Shown here: positions 50,937-62,110 of the stretch, piece by piece | Layout of the letters: each line of letters opens with the position of its first letter | How positions within the stretch are numbered: position 1 is the first letter of the stretch | DNA from: Tillandsia leiboldiana | Lineage: Eukaryota; Streptophyta; Magnoliopsida; Poales; Bromeliaceae | Direction: 5' to 3' | Length of the DNA: 64,000 nucleotides | Assembly (NCBI GenBank): GCA_029204045.2 | Contig: JAQNDB010000135.1 | Coordinates: 62,001 to 126,000 of the forward strand | Position numbers and translations under genes: made by a program | Notes under the pieces: model-generated | The model's input: the letters and a program-made list of their open reading frames with translations, nothing else | Database searches by the model: none | What the model was told of the DNA's origin: nothing

Positions 50937-51958
50937 ACTGTGTGTAATGCTTTGATTGGTTTTCCTTTTATATTTTTCTGAATCTCTGCATTACATGTTT
51001 TCAATGCTCTTCGTTTTTATGTTTTGTTTTTGAACAAAAGGGTTTTCATGAACAAGTGCATTGAATAAAAAAAAAAGGGGCTTCACGTTATTCACTCCAA
51101 ATTAATTTTATATGGATTATCAACTTTACTCCATAATCATAATCTTGAAGATACTTCATTATAGGAGTTTTTGATATTATAAGCATCAAATTTTTGAAAT
51201 CATGTGTGATCTTTAGATGCTTAATCTATCTCGGTTGTGTGAAATCATTGTGATAAATGTGAGACAACCGATAGACTAAAATTTGGGATTTAATTCTTTC
51301 ACGTAAGAGATTGCCTCCTTACAAGGGTAAATAATTGAATTATGAAAGATGTGGAAAGAGTTACATCCGAAAGGAGTGTGAAAACTACCACCACATGCTG
51401 GAAAGAGCTGCCACCCCGGTCGTCCGGTTTGTGTGTGAAGCTACCACATGTTATGGATGCTTGATAGTATTTTATGAGAAAATCTTTAGTTGAAGCATTT
51501 GGAGATTTATATGCAAAACTCTTATATTTTGAACAATCTCCTGGTTGGTATAAGGTGTGATAGTTGAAAGATGCTCAAAGAGCCACCCTTAGGAATTTTA
51601 GTGATTATCTCAATTTGAAAGGGTAGAATTCAAGATTGATGTCGTTTGGAAATCTCTGTAAGTCATCTTTGTAAATTCGTTACATCTTGATAGACTTTGG
51701 ATCTCAAGATTATTTTTGATGACTTGTGTTTGATGAATATAACATGAAAAACGGTTTATAATGTTTTACCTTATTTTTCATGATTTTGGAGTAAATCTTT
51801 TTAATTTTTATAATTAATTGGATTGAATGACATCTATGTGAACTCATTGTTTTTCAAAGAACTTAAATGGATTTCTTGATGGTATACAACTCAGTATTTG
51901 AAAAGATTTCAAAATTTGGATTTGTTTCAAGAAATTTTTGCTCTTTGGCTCTGTTGTT
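50937..51958 (+). other. Non-coding interior between gag and ORF2 (copy 2)
   Basis: AT-rich, almost identical to copy 1. No pol domain, repeat or RNA gene is recognised. Confidence 0.75.
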
Positions 51959-52681
51959 CCGGTACCTCCTTTTTAGTACCTGAAAATCCAATCCGGATTA
52001 GAAAATCCAATCCGGATCCCGAATGTGAAGTTTTCTGGTTTTTCACTTGCGTACCGGTACTACATTTTTAGTACCGGAACTACATTGCGGATCCGGATCC
52101 CCCTGCCTGTCAATCCGGATCCCGAACGATGGTTTTTCGGCTTTTACACTGCGTACCGGTACGCGACTTCTGGTACCGGTACGCGATCTGGGATTCCTTA
52201 TATTCCGAGACTACATTGTTTTTATTCCATCTCTCCCACTTCAAAACCCTCCCTCTCTCTCTCTAAAACATCTCTAAGGGGTTTTTCATCAAGATCAAGT
52301 GATTTGTTGCTTTGATTTGTAAGTTTCTTCATTAATCTTGCTTACTTTTGTTTCAAAATCCTAGTTTTAGGTTTTGATGTTTTATTTGGGATTTTTGAGT
52401 TGATCCTTACTCCAAATGAAATCTCTTGCTTAAATCACTCTTAATTCATGTTTAGAACATATTTGGTTGTTTTCTATCTAATTAGATTCATGTTTCCATG
52501 CTTATTTGATTGAATCTAACATTTTCATGTGTTCTTAACATAGAAAAAATTGAGAATTAGGGCTTTTAATGCAAATGAATTTTAAATGATGAATCATCAA
52601 TTGTGACATGTTTAGAATGTTTCTTAGACATGTTTAAGCCTTCCTATACGATCAAATCATAGTGCATTGTGTTCTTTGTAG
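51959..52681 (+). promoter_or_regulatory. Candidate internal promoter, leader and 5'-UTR intron of ORF2 (copy 2)
   Basis: The palindrome cluster with GTACCGGTAC and ATCCGGATCC spans 51957-52186. TTATATT lies at 52198-52204 and the CT-rich leader to about 52270. The putative intron runs from GTAAGTTT at 52319 to TTTGTAG at 52681. The layout is as in copy 1. Confidence 0.5.
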
Positions 52682-52710
52682 GAAATGGCATTTTCATGGC
52701 TTCTTGACTA

Positions 52711-54048
52711 GTGGTTTTGATGGCCACTGGAAGTGGACGTGGTCGCGGTTCTGGAAAGAAAAAGGCTGCCAAGCGATCACGCAACGAGGATTCAACTAGC
52801 TCAGATTCTGAACATTCCTCAGAATATGAAGAGGAATCAGTTCAAGGAAAGGGGAAAGCACCTTTGGCTTCAAGGAAAAAGAAGGGTGCGGATTCTCCTC
52901 CGCGTAAAAGTACCGGTGGACCGGTAATACGCGAGTGCTCTCAACGGAGATCAAATGTTGATGAAAGTGAACCGCATGTGAGTGCAAAACGCCGTGCCAG
53001 ATTTGCAAACCGCACATGCATTGGAGAGCGACACGTGAACTTTAACGAGCTATGTCGTGAGGTGCCAGACTTTGCAAGGCTTTTGGAACGAAGTCATATT
53101 CGGCCACTTGGCAGAGTTCAACCTAAGATGGGTTTTTGTGTGGAGATCATCAGGGAATTCTACATGCAAGGTAACATACTTCAAAAAGACCATGACACCG
53201 GAGCTTTCGTCTTTGAAACAACAGTTAGAGGCGTCAAGTTTGACATTACTCCAGCAGTAATTGGTGCAAACCTTGGATTAGCTGTTGACACTACTGGTCT
53301 TTATTACACTGATGGTAATTTCCTACATGATAGCCATTGGGATATGGTTGTGGACTCTATTTGCAAGACAGGGACGCACACGAATAGATCATATGTTGAA
53401 TCAAAGGACCTAAAACCAGAGTATCATATTTTGTCCTTAATTGTATGCTACAACCTATTGCCCACACTGGGGACCAAAAGGATTCGATGGGATCGATTGT
53501 TACTTCTCTTTTTCCTCGGTCATCCGGAAAGTGCAAATGGAATTAACACCAACATTCCATTTCTCATTTGGCAGCAAATGGTACATGTCATTGAAGGATC
53601 TAGGCAACGTGACCTTCTACCGTATCCAATCTTGATTACTAGTATACTGGAAGATCACGGAGTGGACATTTCTTGTGCCAAATATGATTATGGCTTGGGG
53701 GCAATTGATGGAATCACTTTAGCCAAGTCGATTAGCACTTTGAAGACATTTGGGCATACAAAAGCCTATGCAAGTGAAGCGACAGTGAGTGCACCACCTC
53801 GTCAAGAATCTCCTCAACCAGATGAAGTCATTACTCTTCAAACCTTACATCGGGATGTTCGTTCATTAAAGCAAAGGATGGAGCAAAGGATGGAGCAAGG
53901 CTTCAAGAAACTTGAGGATGGTTTAAAGAAAATCTTCGATATCCTTGGGTGCAAACAGGATGATGTGGTCACTAGAGCAACTGCACCGAGTACATCGCAT
54001 GGACCAACATCACATGATGATGATGATGATTCAAATGAGGATGAGTGA
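52711..54048 (+). CDS. ORF2 of Sirevirus-like copy 2 (plant-transposon-protein-like)
   Basis: 445 codons. The ATG used by copy 1 (here 52685) is put out of frame by a one-base deletion and gives only a short peptide. In-frame starts are 52711 and 52720 (MATGSGRGRGSGKKKAAK), the latter being the start both copies share. Domains: basic/acidic low-complexity N-terminus with a KKKAAKR-type nuclear-signal-like run; a globular region of about 215 residues (IREFYMQGNILQ, GVKFDITPAVIGANLGLAVD, EYHILSLIVCYNLLPTLGTK, FLIWQQMVHVIEGSRQRDLL); a short helical stretch; and an acidic tail with DDDDD. The globular part resembles the 'putative plant transposon protein' family, recalled without a search. No catalytic motif is evident. 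Confidence 0.75.
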   Translation: MVLMATGSGRGRGSGKKKAAKRSRNEDSTSSDSEHSSEYEEESVQGKGKAPLASRKKKGADSPPRKSTGGPVIRECSQRRSNVDESEPHVSAKRRARFANRTCIGERHVNFNELCREVPDFARLLERSHIRPLGRVQPKMGFCVEIIREFYMQGNILQKDHDTGAFVFETTVRGVKFDITPAVIGANLGLAVDTTGLYYTDGNFLHDSHWDMVVDSICKTGTHTNRSYVESKDLKPEYHILSLIVCYNLLPTLGTKRIRWDRLLLLFFLGHPESANGINTNIPFLIWQQMVHVIEGSRQRDLLPYPILITSILEDHGVDISCAKYDYGLGAIDGITLAKSISTLKTFGHTKAYASEATVSAPPRQESPQPDEVITLQTLHRDVRSLKQRMEQRMEQGFKKLEDGLKKIFDILGCKQDDVVTRATAPSTSHGPTSHDDDDDSNEDE

Positions 54049-54649
54049 TTTCTTTTCCTTCTTGTTTTTGGTTTTCAGTTTCTTTTCACGTTGTGATGAA
54101 CAAGAACTCTAATCGTCTTGTAACTAAGAACTTATCCTCCTAGTATTTTTACTTTTTGTTTATATTAACTGTTTGACAATTTGTGACAAAAAGGGGGAGA
54201 ACGGAAATGATGGACATATCATAAAAAGGGGGAGACAGAAAATAATGATTGCATCACAAAGGGGGAGAACATGGAGAACATGGATACTCAAGATAGGGGG
54301 AGATAAAGAAAAGATTGAAAGAGCCACAAAACAAAAAGCTGGAAAAACAAAAGAACCAAATGGAAGACGAATCAAATGTAGGATTTTAACTTCTAACGAC
54401 TAACGTTTGATTTTGTTTGGAGTTTTGTTTTGCAGGAATTACATCACTTTAAGACTCCAAGTCCTAAGTCATAGAGTATCTTCTAGGACTGTTTGGTTCA
54501 AATGTATTTTGTATTTATTGGATCTTTCACGCAAAGAAAATCAATGTTTTGGTGATAACATTGAGTTTCGTCTTTTTGGTTTAAGATGAGTGACTTGAGC
54601 GACTTTATGTATTTTTGGGTTTTGTCACGAAATTGCCAAAGGGGGAGAT
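54049..54649 (+). other. 3' tail with repeated polypurine tracts (copy 2)
   Basis: Same tail as copy 1: AAAAAGGGGGAGA near 54188 and 54223, CAAAGGGGGAGAA near 54258, TAGGGGGAGATAAAG near 54294, and the terminal AAAGGGGGAGAT at 54638-54649 before LTR3. Confidence 0.8.
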
Positions 54650-55646
54650 TGTTACGGCATTTTGTGTTGGCACATTTCGTGAGTTGAGTCGGAGTCTTAA
54701 AGGGAACAAATTGTCAAATCGGCTTTCGAAGACTCATTGAAGATTCAACATAAGCTCAAGATAACACTCAGGTATGGTTAATTAAACCATGGTGATTTAA
54801 GTTCATTTATAATCATTGGAATCAGGAACTTAGTGAAAACCGGTTTAGACTTGGTCTTAGGAACTTGGATTTAACTTACAATCTAATTTAAGTTTGGTTT
54901 CCGGTACTTGGTTTGATTTGGATAAAGCTTATCTTGGAAAAATCAGTTTTTACATTACGTACCGGAACCACACTTGAAGTTCCTCTAACCCGACACAGAA
55001 TTTTCTGTAAATTGCACTGCGTACCGGAACACGGACTCGCGTACCGGAACACAATAGAAAAATCTGTGGTTTGCACCATTGCGTACCGGAACGCGATATT
55101 TGGTACCGGTACACAATGCCCCATCGGGATAAAATTACTAAACCGACTTTTATCCTTTTCCAAGGGTTATAAATAGAAACTTAGGGTTTCCCAACGAGGG
55201 GGACTAATACCGATCAATTCAGAAACACTCGTGAGAAACCCTAGAGGCTGGTTTTTATCGTTCTTCTCTTTCGCCTCTTTTAGGTCAATTCGACGGTTCC
55301 TTCAAGAACATATCTTTTGTCGAATTGATCTAATCTTTGCTTAGACATTTCTTCTACGGTTCCTCAATGAGAATCTAAGCAAAGGATCACCATCGAAGTC
55401 AATATTCTTATCGACTGAGTTTGCGTCGTGGATTCGACGTAGCATCGTGGATTCGATGTGTTGAAGGCGTTTCGTGGATTCGAAACGTGTGCTCGTGGAT
55501 TCGAGTGGCGTTCGTGGATTCGAACGTGTGCAGTGGGCGTGCAAAATCGGTGGAGCGCGAGGTCCAAGAAATTGAAGGAGGGGTTAAATCCGTGGAGACG
55601 GTAATCACCTTGTTATTCTTCTTTTCTTAGGGATTGTTATTGCGTG
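54650..55646 (+). repeat. Sirevirus-like LTR3, cut by element E
   Basis: It is colinear with LTR2 up to the sequence GCGTG, where element E begins. TATA box 55168-55175 and hairpin array 55423-55527 are intact. The remaining 300 bases should follow element E beyond the window. Confidence 0.9.
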
Positions 55647-56246
55647 TGTAGGGCCCCTAAACTCCTTACAGCTTTTTCCCATGAATCCACTATGCAAACA
55701 CCTGTTGGTGGTGTATCTGGCCCATGGTGCATCAAAGGGATGCCACAGATGGACCCTGTGAGCTTTGGTTGGCTGTGTTGGCTTTCGGCTGCTTTTGCCG
55801 AATTTTAGGAAAGGAATTTGGCCAAATAGAGGGTGGAGTTGGATTCAGCGCGGAAAAACGCTTGAGAATGGCTTTTTGTTTGCCTAATTCTGAGTCCGGA
55901 TGCCCAAAAGCGGGCTTCCGGAAGTTTTGGCAGTTTTTGGTGTTTGCGGGAGCCTCCGGCAAATTTTAGAGGCGGATTTTGGCGAAATGGACGTCGTTTT
56001 TGGAATCAGCGCGCGAAAACGGTCAAGATGGGCTATTTACTTACTGTTTTTGGGCTGCGGTTACTGTTCACGCCGGAACAGTGTTTCCGGCGATCGCCGG
56101 CGGCGGCGGGCAGCGCCGGCGGGCGGCGGCGCCGCCTCGGGCAGGCGGCAGGCGGCGGCACAGGGCGCGGGCAGGGCGCGGGCAGGCGCCCGAGAGCGCG
56201 GGCAGGCGCGCGGTCCACCGCGGAGGTCGTGCGCCGGGGGGCGGGC

Positions 56247-56708
56247 CACGTGGCGCTTTGCGGTTGGCCGGTGCTGCAGACGCGGTCCACGGAATTTGGT
56301 CCGGGTGCACGGTGGACCGGGTGGACACGTGGCGTGAGGTTATTGGTTCGGTGCTGTGCTCCCGGTCCACGCAACCGGTGGAGTGGGTGGCCGGGGGCAG
56401 GTGGCCGTACGGCGGGGCAGGTGGCCGTACGGCCCGGGTCAGCCGCGACGTGCGCGGTCCACGGCGCGACGTGCGTGGTGCACGGGTTGCCGGGCCACGT
56501 GTCGCGTCGCCATTCGCTGGCGCAGGTGCACCGGGTGCAGTGGGGGCCCAGGGGAGTAATGGGCTGGACTGTGTGGTGGACCGGGCCGCACTGTGCGCGC
56601 CCGAAAGTTGTGGGCCGGGCCGCACTGTGCGCGCCCGGAAATTTCCGGGCGCCCGAAAATCGGGACTTAATGGGAATTATCCCAATTGTTTTCCTCAGCC
56701 TATTTAAA
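56247..56708 (+). promoter_or_regulatory. U3 promoter of element E: G-box array and TATA box
   Basis: Three CACGTG motifs (56247-56252, 56326-56331, 56496-56501) lie in GGTCCACG/GTGCACC-rich units, with TATTTAAA at 56701-56708. Confidence 0.5.
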
Positions 56709-56979
56709 GGCAGCCCGAGCCTCTGTTTTGGGGCTTTTTCTCCCAAACCACACCTCCTCTGCCCGAGCTCTCTTAAGCTAAGTTTTTCACCTCTAAGTGC
56801 TTGATCTTCCTGCCAAGTTCTAGGATATTAGGAGGCACGAATCCGAGGTTCCCCATTTTACGGCGCGGCGCGACGTTGCTTTCTAGTGTTCTTCTTCGGC
56901 GCAGCGACAGTGTTTTGGCTCCCCTGGACTACCCCGAGCTCACTTTTCTGTGATTCTTGCGCCGGCAGACTCCTAAGAG

Positions 56980-58677
56980 GTAGGACTTCATCTTTCGTTT
57001 TGGTCGCGCTTTCTCGTTTCGAGGTTTTGGCACGGATCCCGAGGCAAACAGTGACCCCATTTTCTGTGTGGACTTCCTTGACAGCAGCGGGGTATTTTGG
57101 CCATATCTTCGCGCACGAGCATCAGACGGAAACGAGCTTATACAACTTTTTCATCTACGGATCGCAAGGAACACGCTCGTATTTTTCTTGGATTTTTGTG
57201 AGATTTATTTCGAGGTGAAAATTACTGTTTTCTCCGTGAACAGTGCACAGTTTTAACACAGATTTTTGTATGAGTGTATCCCCTTGCCGAATTTTTATCT
57301 TGACTTACCGAACTCGGATTTGGGCGTGCAAGGTACCGTTGCGAAGCTATCGACGCGAGGATCGCTGTGATATTTTTCTTGGAATTTTCTGGGCACTTTC
57401 TGCAGGTGATAATTTAACAGTTTGAATCCGAGGTTGTAGGTGGTTATAAGAGCAATAATTGGGAGCCTAAGTGTAATTAGTGAGCTTTGTATTGTACCAG
57501 GAATATTTCGGGTGTGCTTATATTGTGGGAGCAAGGATTTGGAGTTTTGGTATTTTCTAGCTGTACGGACTTGGACAGTTTGCACCAGGTGGGTGGTTGT
57601 TGTACTCCTCTCCTTTGTTATGCCCACTAGGAATATCAGAGTACCCCTGTTTTGATGTTGCTGAATGCGTTAATTGGTAGACTCGCATGCTTTAGGGAGC
57701 AAATTATTGGTTATCTAATCCATGAAAAATTATTGTTAGACTGATTACTTGTTTTAATCGCTTAATTTCTGGACTGTATGCTTAGAGACAAGTGATAATA
57801 ATTGAGGACTGCAAAACTGATGATTATTCTTATGGGACTGTCACCCTAGCTTATGTCACTTTAAAACTGCTATTCTCGGAAACTGGACAAAATATTGAGA
57901 CAATGCATGATTAAATTGGTCACATGATTATGTCATCATTTACTGCTATACTATTTTGGGACTTGACTTAGGAGAAACCATGCATTTATTCTTTTTCTCC
58001 TCCTTGTATTGACACTTGCGGCTTAGTCGCTCAGGTTCGAGCGTGTGTTGGACAGTGTAGTCGGATATTGGGGATTTGGGACAGGTTGGGTTTATGTCAG
58101 GGTGTTGCGGCGACCACGGATCTTGGGTGGTCGACCGGCTTATACTATTGCATCAGATTGGGTGTTTGGGGATCGGGCTTTCTTTAGTGGAGGGTTTTTC
58201 CCACTTCATTGAGTCTCGATCCAGTCCTGCTATATCGGGTTACTTGTGGTTACTTATTTTTTTTCCTCGTGTGGTCGCTCCCCACGAGTGCGACTCCGGA
58301 AGTGCGCGGCAGACAGACTTGAGTCCTGGGGACTCCTTTTGCTTCGGTGTTATGCGTAGGCTGGCATACCCGTCGCGGCAGAGCAGGCTGTGCCAGTGTC
58401 CACTGGCGGTCAGATTGGGTCCTTTGGACAGACTTCTTTATACTGATGCATTTCTTTTCCCATCCGTGTTGAGTTATCATGTAGAGGCATATTAGGGATA
58501 GCATTTTATCAGTTGCTCCTTTTATCTACACCCCCTTTCTTTTCCTTTCCCTTTTTGCCTCTGATCACCCGGTGGGCATATCTGAGCTGAGGCTTTACCC
58601 ACTAGGGGAGGCTACTGTTTATGGTAGTACTTACCCCCATTATTTTTCTTGTTCTTTTCTCTCCCCTTGTTTTGCAG
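56980..58677 (+). other. Putative LTR-embedded leader intron (element E)
   Basis: The donor GAG|GTAGGA and the acceptor TTGTTTTGCAG occupy the same relative places as in A. The segment is 1.7 kb long. CTTACCCCCATTA precedes the acceptor. Confidence 0.45.
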
Positions 58678-59082
58678 AGTCCTCAGTGGGAGTTGCTGGG
58701 GCCGTCAGCAACTGATCGGGGCAAGCGCATCGCGGACTAGATAGAGAGCCTCCCGAGGGTTGTAGCTGGAGCTTTTGGGTACCTGGTCTTCTCAGACAGC
58801 TTTTGTTTATTTCTTTTTTGGGTCTGGCTTTTGCCAGCTGTTTGTATTTAGTGGTGAGCTGGGAGAGACATCTGTATTTTATTCCACTGTTGTACTCTTT
58901 TACTTCCAGCTTCTGTCTGAGATACAGTAGTTTTAGTTTAGCTCTGATTATTATGCTCTTTATTATTATTTCTTATCTGAGCAGGTTACCGACGCTTCGT
59001 GTATGTGGGAAATACCGCATGCACGGCGGATCTGTAGACGGGCCCGGGTTCTGGTTTACACCCGGGGCGTGACAGATTAAGT

Positions 59083-59094
59083 TGGTATCAGAGC
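59083..59094 (+). other. Primer binding site of element E
   Basis: TGGTATCAGAGC lies eight bases after the LTR end, preceded by GATTAAGT as in element A. Confidence 0.93.
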
Positions 59095-59238
59095 TTAGGG
59101 ATAGGTCAGTTGGGACTTAGGAAACCCTAGGCTTTTGGACAGACCCTAGGATGATAGGGCGTGAGTGGCGTAACATTTTGCGAAAGTCGGTGATTTTATA
59201 GTTGACTCTTCCTGTGAGTGAAGAGAGATCGACATAGC

Positions 59239-59293
59239 CTATTTCTGTTGGACCATTATGTTGGCTGCAGACAACATAAGGTGACAGAAATAG
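59239..59293 (+). other. Leader stem-loop with palindromic loop (element E)
   Basis: The outer stem is CTATTTCTGT (59239-59248) with ACAGAAATAG (59284-59293). The inner stem is TATGTTG/CAACATA (59257-59278) with loop GCTGCAGA. Its elements are identical to those of A. Confidence 0.6.
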
Positions 59294-59367
59294 GAGGATG
59301 TCTTTTGACTTTCGCCAGATTGGGTCGTGTGGGGTTTGGTTGCTGATGATTGGTTTCTTGTGGCAGG

Positions 59368-60740
59368 ATGCCTCCTCGACGTCGGATTCCCACTCGGGGT
59401 GTCCCTTCACCCCCCTGTTGAGCCAGAGCAGCCTACACCCCCCGAGCTTACTGAGTTGAGGGCCTTGGTGGCCCAGTTGGCGGAGGGTCAGCGCCGCCAG
59501 GAGCAGAGGTTTGAGCAGCTGCTTGCTCAGAGGGAGGCACCACCCCCAGCTGTTCCTGAGGTCCCTGTGCCTCTTGTTGCCCCTTTTGTGCCGTCGGTAC
59601 CATCCTTCGAGTAGCGGGGCTCCTGGAGCTATTCAGCCTTTGACTGCGGAGGAGGAGCGGGATTTTGCTGACAAACTCGCTGCGTTTTGTTAAGCGGGGA
59701 CCACCTAGATTCTCGGGGCGGGATGCTCAGCCCCGGGCTGTTGGGAGATGGCTTTCTGCGATGGAGAAGCTTTTTTCGGGACTTCTTCATCGACCCGAGG
59801 TACCGAGTGCACATGGCGGTGCACTGTTTGGATGGAGATGCTGATTTTTTGGTGGCAGCGAGTGAGCCACTGGAGTTCCGGATTACTCGGCAGTTGCCTT
59901 GGGAGGAGTTCAACGGATGGTGTTGGACACCTATTTTTCTACCAGTGTGAAGAAGAAGTTGGAGGACGACTTGAAGAATCTGCAGCAGGGCGATCGACCG
60001 GCCCATGTCTATTTCCAGGAGTTCATGGAGTTGCTGAACTGTGTGCCCTTCGTCGCTCGTGACGGTCCACACCAGGTTGAGTTGTTCGAGGGAGGCCTCC
60101 GTCCAGAGATTTTCACGCTTGTGCATGCACAGAGATTTCAGACCCTAGAGGCAGCCGCAGAGCACGCACAGTGGGTGGAGAGAGGCGATCAGCAGGTGGC
60201 CAGACGGAGGGCCGCGGTCGCGCAGGGTTCCGACAGGAAGCGACCAGCCCCAGAGGACGGGGGACAGGCCAGCTCATGGAGACCGCCACGGCCGCCGCAG
60301 TCCCAGTCTTACGGCCGTGGGCGATCTGATAGGAGAGGTCCTGGTGGACCCCAGAGACCGCAGCAGCATCAGCAGCAGCACCAGCAGCAGAGATCACAGC
60401 AGAGGCAGCAGAGATCTCAGCAGCAGTCCTCGAGACAGCAGCAGCAGCCGAGACAGCCCCGATCTTCTGACCGATGTATCTTCTGCGGCGGTCAGCATGC
60501 CGCCATCACTTGTGACCAGAGATGGGGTCGATGCTTCCGTTGTGGACAGCCGGGGCATGTGCGAGCTACTTGCCCCCTTGCTACTTCTTCGGCACCTTCT
60601 TCGGCGTCGGCTCCATATCCCCTCAGCAGCAGCAGCCATCAGCTCAGCGGCCTTATGCTCCAGCGAGCAGGCCCGTCCACCTCCCATCCTTCAGATTCTC
60701 GACCTCCAGCACCGAGCGGGCGGGTGTATGCCGCCCAAAT
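59368..60740 (+). pseudogene. gag: gag of element E (frameshifted)
   Basis: The start is ATG 59368 (MPPRRRIPTRG), the Tekay-type Gag start also seen in D. The frame is lost at the C-run near 59405 and again near 59612, 59690 and 59870. It is open from 59899 on. Recognisable parts: a coiled N-terminal segment (LVAQLAEGQRRQEQRFEQLL), the capsid (RDFFIDPRYRVHMAVHCLDG, FMELLNCVPFVARDGPHQV), a Gln/Ser/Arg-rich linker with CAG-type repeats, and two intact zinc knuckles at 60475-60572 (CIFCGGQHAAITC and CFRCGQPGHVRATC). Gag builds the particle and binds the RNA. Whether the frameshifts are real or sequencing errors is uncertain. Confidence 0.82.
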
Positions 60741-61302
60741 AGCAGATTCCGCAGCGGCAGACCAGGTGGTGGCAGGTATTACTCTACTTTTTGGTATTCA
60801 GGCTCGCTCTTTATTCGACACTGGAGCATCTCATTCTTTCATTAGTCGAGCATTTGCATCCCTGCATGGTCTAGAGGTAGAGTCATTGTCTTGTGCATTA
60901 GAGGTGCGGGTTCCTGATCACGTTTTGCATGTTGAGGAGCGTTGTTTGGCATGCCCGGTGCAGTTGGGGCCTTGGATTTTGCCTGCAGACTTGCTTGTCT
61001 TGCAGCAGCTCCATGATTTTGACTTGGTGTTGGGGATGGATTGGCTATCACGGTACTCCGCCACGATCGACTGCAGAGATAGGACGGTGACTCTTCGCGA
61101 GCCAGGACAGGAGGAGTTCATCTTCAGAGGCTGCCAGAGCACGCTGTTCGCAGCGACCATTTCCTCGGCGAGAGCTAGGAGGATGATGAGTAGAGGTTGC
61201 ACTGCCTTTTTGGCCACCGTGGTGGAGGTGCCTACGGCGGCACTGGGACTCGAGGATATCCCTATCGTCCGAGAGTTCCCAGATGTGTTTCCCCTGAGTT
61301 GA
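60741..61302 (+). pseudogene. Protease region of element E
   Basis: It is in the same frame as the gag C-terminus. SLFDTGASHSFISRAF carries the catalytic Asp (codon at 60817), followed by HGLEVESLSCALEVRVPDH, ILPADLLVL and DLVLGMDWLSRY, the expected order for the pepsin-like retroelement protease that cuts the polyprotein. The frame ends at 61302 because one C is missing from the run in GTTTCCCCTGAG. Confidence 0.85.
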
Positions 61303-62110
61303 CGACGATGCCGCCGGAGAGGGAGATTGAGTTTGTGATTGATGTAGTACCTGGGACTGCACCAATCTCAAAGGCACCCTATAGGATGGCGCCAGCTGAG
61401 TTGAGGGAGTTGAAAGCCCAGCTTCAGGATCTTTTGGATAGGGGTTTCATTAGACCCAGTGTTTCTCCGTGGGGAGCGCCTGTGTTGTTTGTTAAGAAGA
61501 AGGATGGATCACTGCGGTTGTGCGTGGATTATAGGGAATTGAACAAAGTGACCATCCGGAACAAGTATCCCCTCCCCCGGATAGATGATTTGTTTGATCA
61601 GTTACAGGGAGCATCCGTGTTCTCGAAGATTGATCTGCAGTCCGGTTACCACCAGCTTAGGGGTGAGGGCCGAGGACATCTCCAAGACGGCTTTCAGATC
61701 GCGGTACGGGCATTATGAGTTTACTGTGATGCCTTTTGGGTTGACTAATGCCCCTGCCGCATTCATGGACTTGATGAACAGGATTTTTCAGCCGTTTTGG
61801 ATCGGTTTTGTGGTGGTGTTCATAGATGATATTCTGATCTACTCCCGGAGTGATCTGGAGCACGAGGAGCACTTGAGAACCGTGCTACAGCTTCTGCGAG
61901 AGAGAAAAAGCTGTATGCTAAGTTCAAAAAGTGCGAGTTTTGGCTCCGGGAGGTTGCCTTTCTGGGTCATGTGGTTTCAGCTGCTGGAGTGGCGGTGGAT
62001 CCGGCCAAGGTGGATGCTATTAGAGATTGGCCGAGGCCGACGACCATCACCGAGGTGCGGAGTTTTCTTGGATTGGCGGGCTACTATCGGCGCTTTGTGG
62101 AAGGCTTTGC
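61303..62110 (+). pseudogene. Reverse transcriptase of element E (frameshifted)
   Basis: RT begins with the conserved REIEFVIDVVPGTAPISKAP. Then come LLDRGFIRPSVSPWGAPVLF, SLRLCVDYRELNKVTIRNKY, SKIDLQSGYHQL, VMPFGLTNAPAAFMDLMNRI and the catalytic FIDD (61819-61830), continuing with RSFLGLAGYYRRFVEGFAK. Frameshifts lie in a G-run near 61663 and an A-run near 61905. Every hallmark motif is present. The lineage is Tekay/Del-like by these motifs. Confidence 0.88.

Larger units (their letters stand above)
48933..54649 (+). mobile_element. Sirevirus-like internal region 2 (complete)
   Basis: 5717 bases: PBS 48935-48946, gag 48967-50556 with its continuation to about 50933, about 1 kb non-coding, ORF2 promoter and leader 51959-52710, ORF2 52711-54048, and a tail with repeated polypurine tracts. 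It is the better preserved copy and shows the full extent of the family's interior: no pol. Confidence 0.88.
32323..55646 (+). mobile_element. Tandem Sirevirus-like Ty1/Copia array (LTR-internal-LTR-internal-LTR)
   Basis: Three LTR copies (32323-33616, 47639-48932, 54650-55646 partial) enclose two interiors that are nearly identical apart from small lesions and an 8.6 kb insertion in the first. Each LTR is followed by TGGTATCAGAGC, and the second and third are preceded by AAAGGGGGAGAT. Gag with a long coiled coil is Sirevirus-like. No protease, integrase, RT or RNase H is present in either interior, so the family is non-autonomous. The array interrupts RT of element G. ACACG (32318-32322) is the candidate left target duplication. 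LTR3 is cut by element E. Confidence 0.88.
55647..59074 (+). repeat. 5' LTR of element E (3.4 kb)
   Basis: The LTR runs from TGTAGGGCCCC to GGGGCGTGACA. U3 has CACGTG boxes (56247, 56326, 56496), CpG-rich repeats and a TATTTAAA box (56701-56708). R-U5 contains CGGCGCGGCGCGACG (as in A, H and J), a donor-like GAG|GTAGGA at 56980, the paired modules (57151-57225 and 57350-57412) and an acceptor TTGTTTTGCAG at 58677. No coding content. Confidence 0.88.

Noticed and set aside
32323..55646. Possibility that the Sirevirus interiors hide a diverged pol gene
   Set aside because: No frame in 35296-36329 or 50937-51958 shows RT, integrase or protease motifs, and both stretches are AT-rich with frequent stops in all frames.
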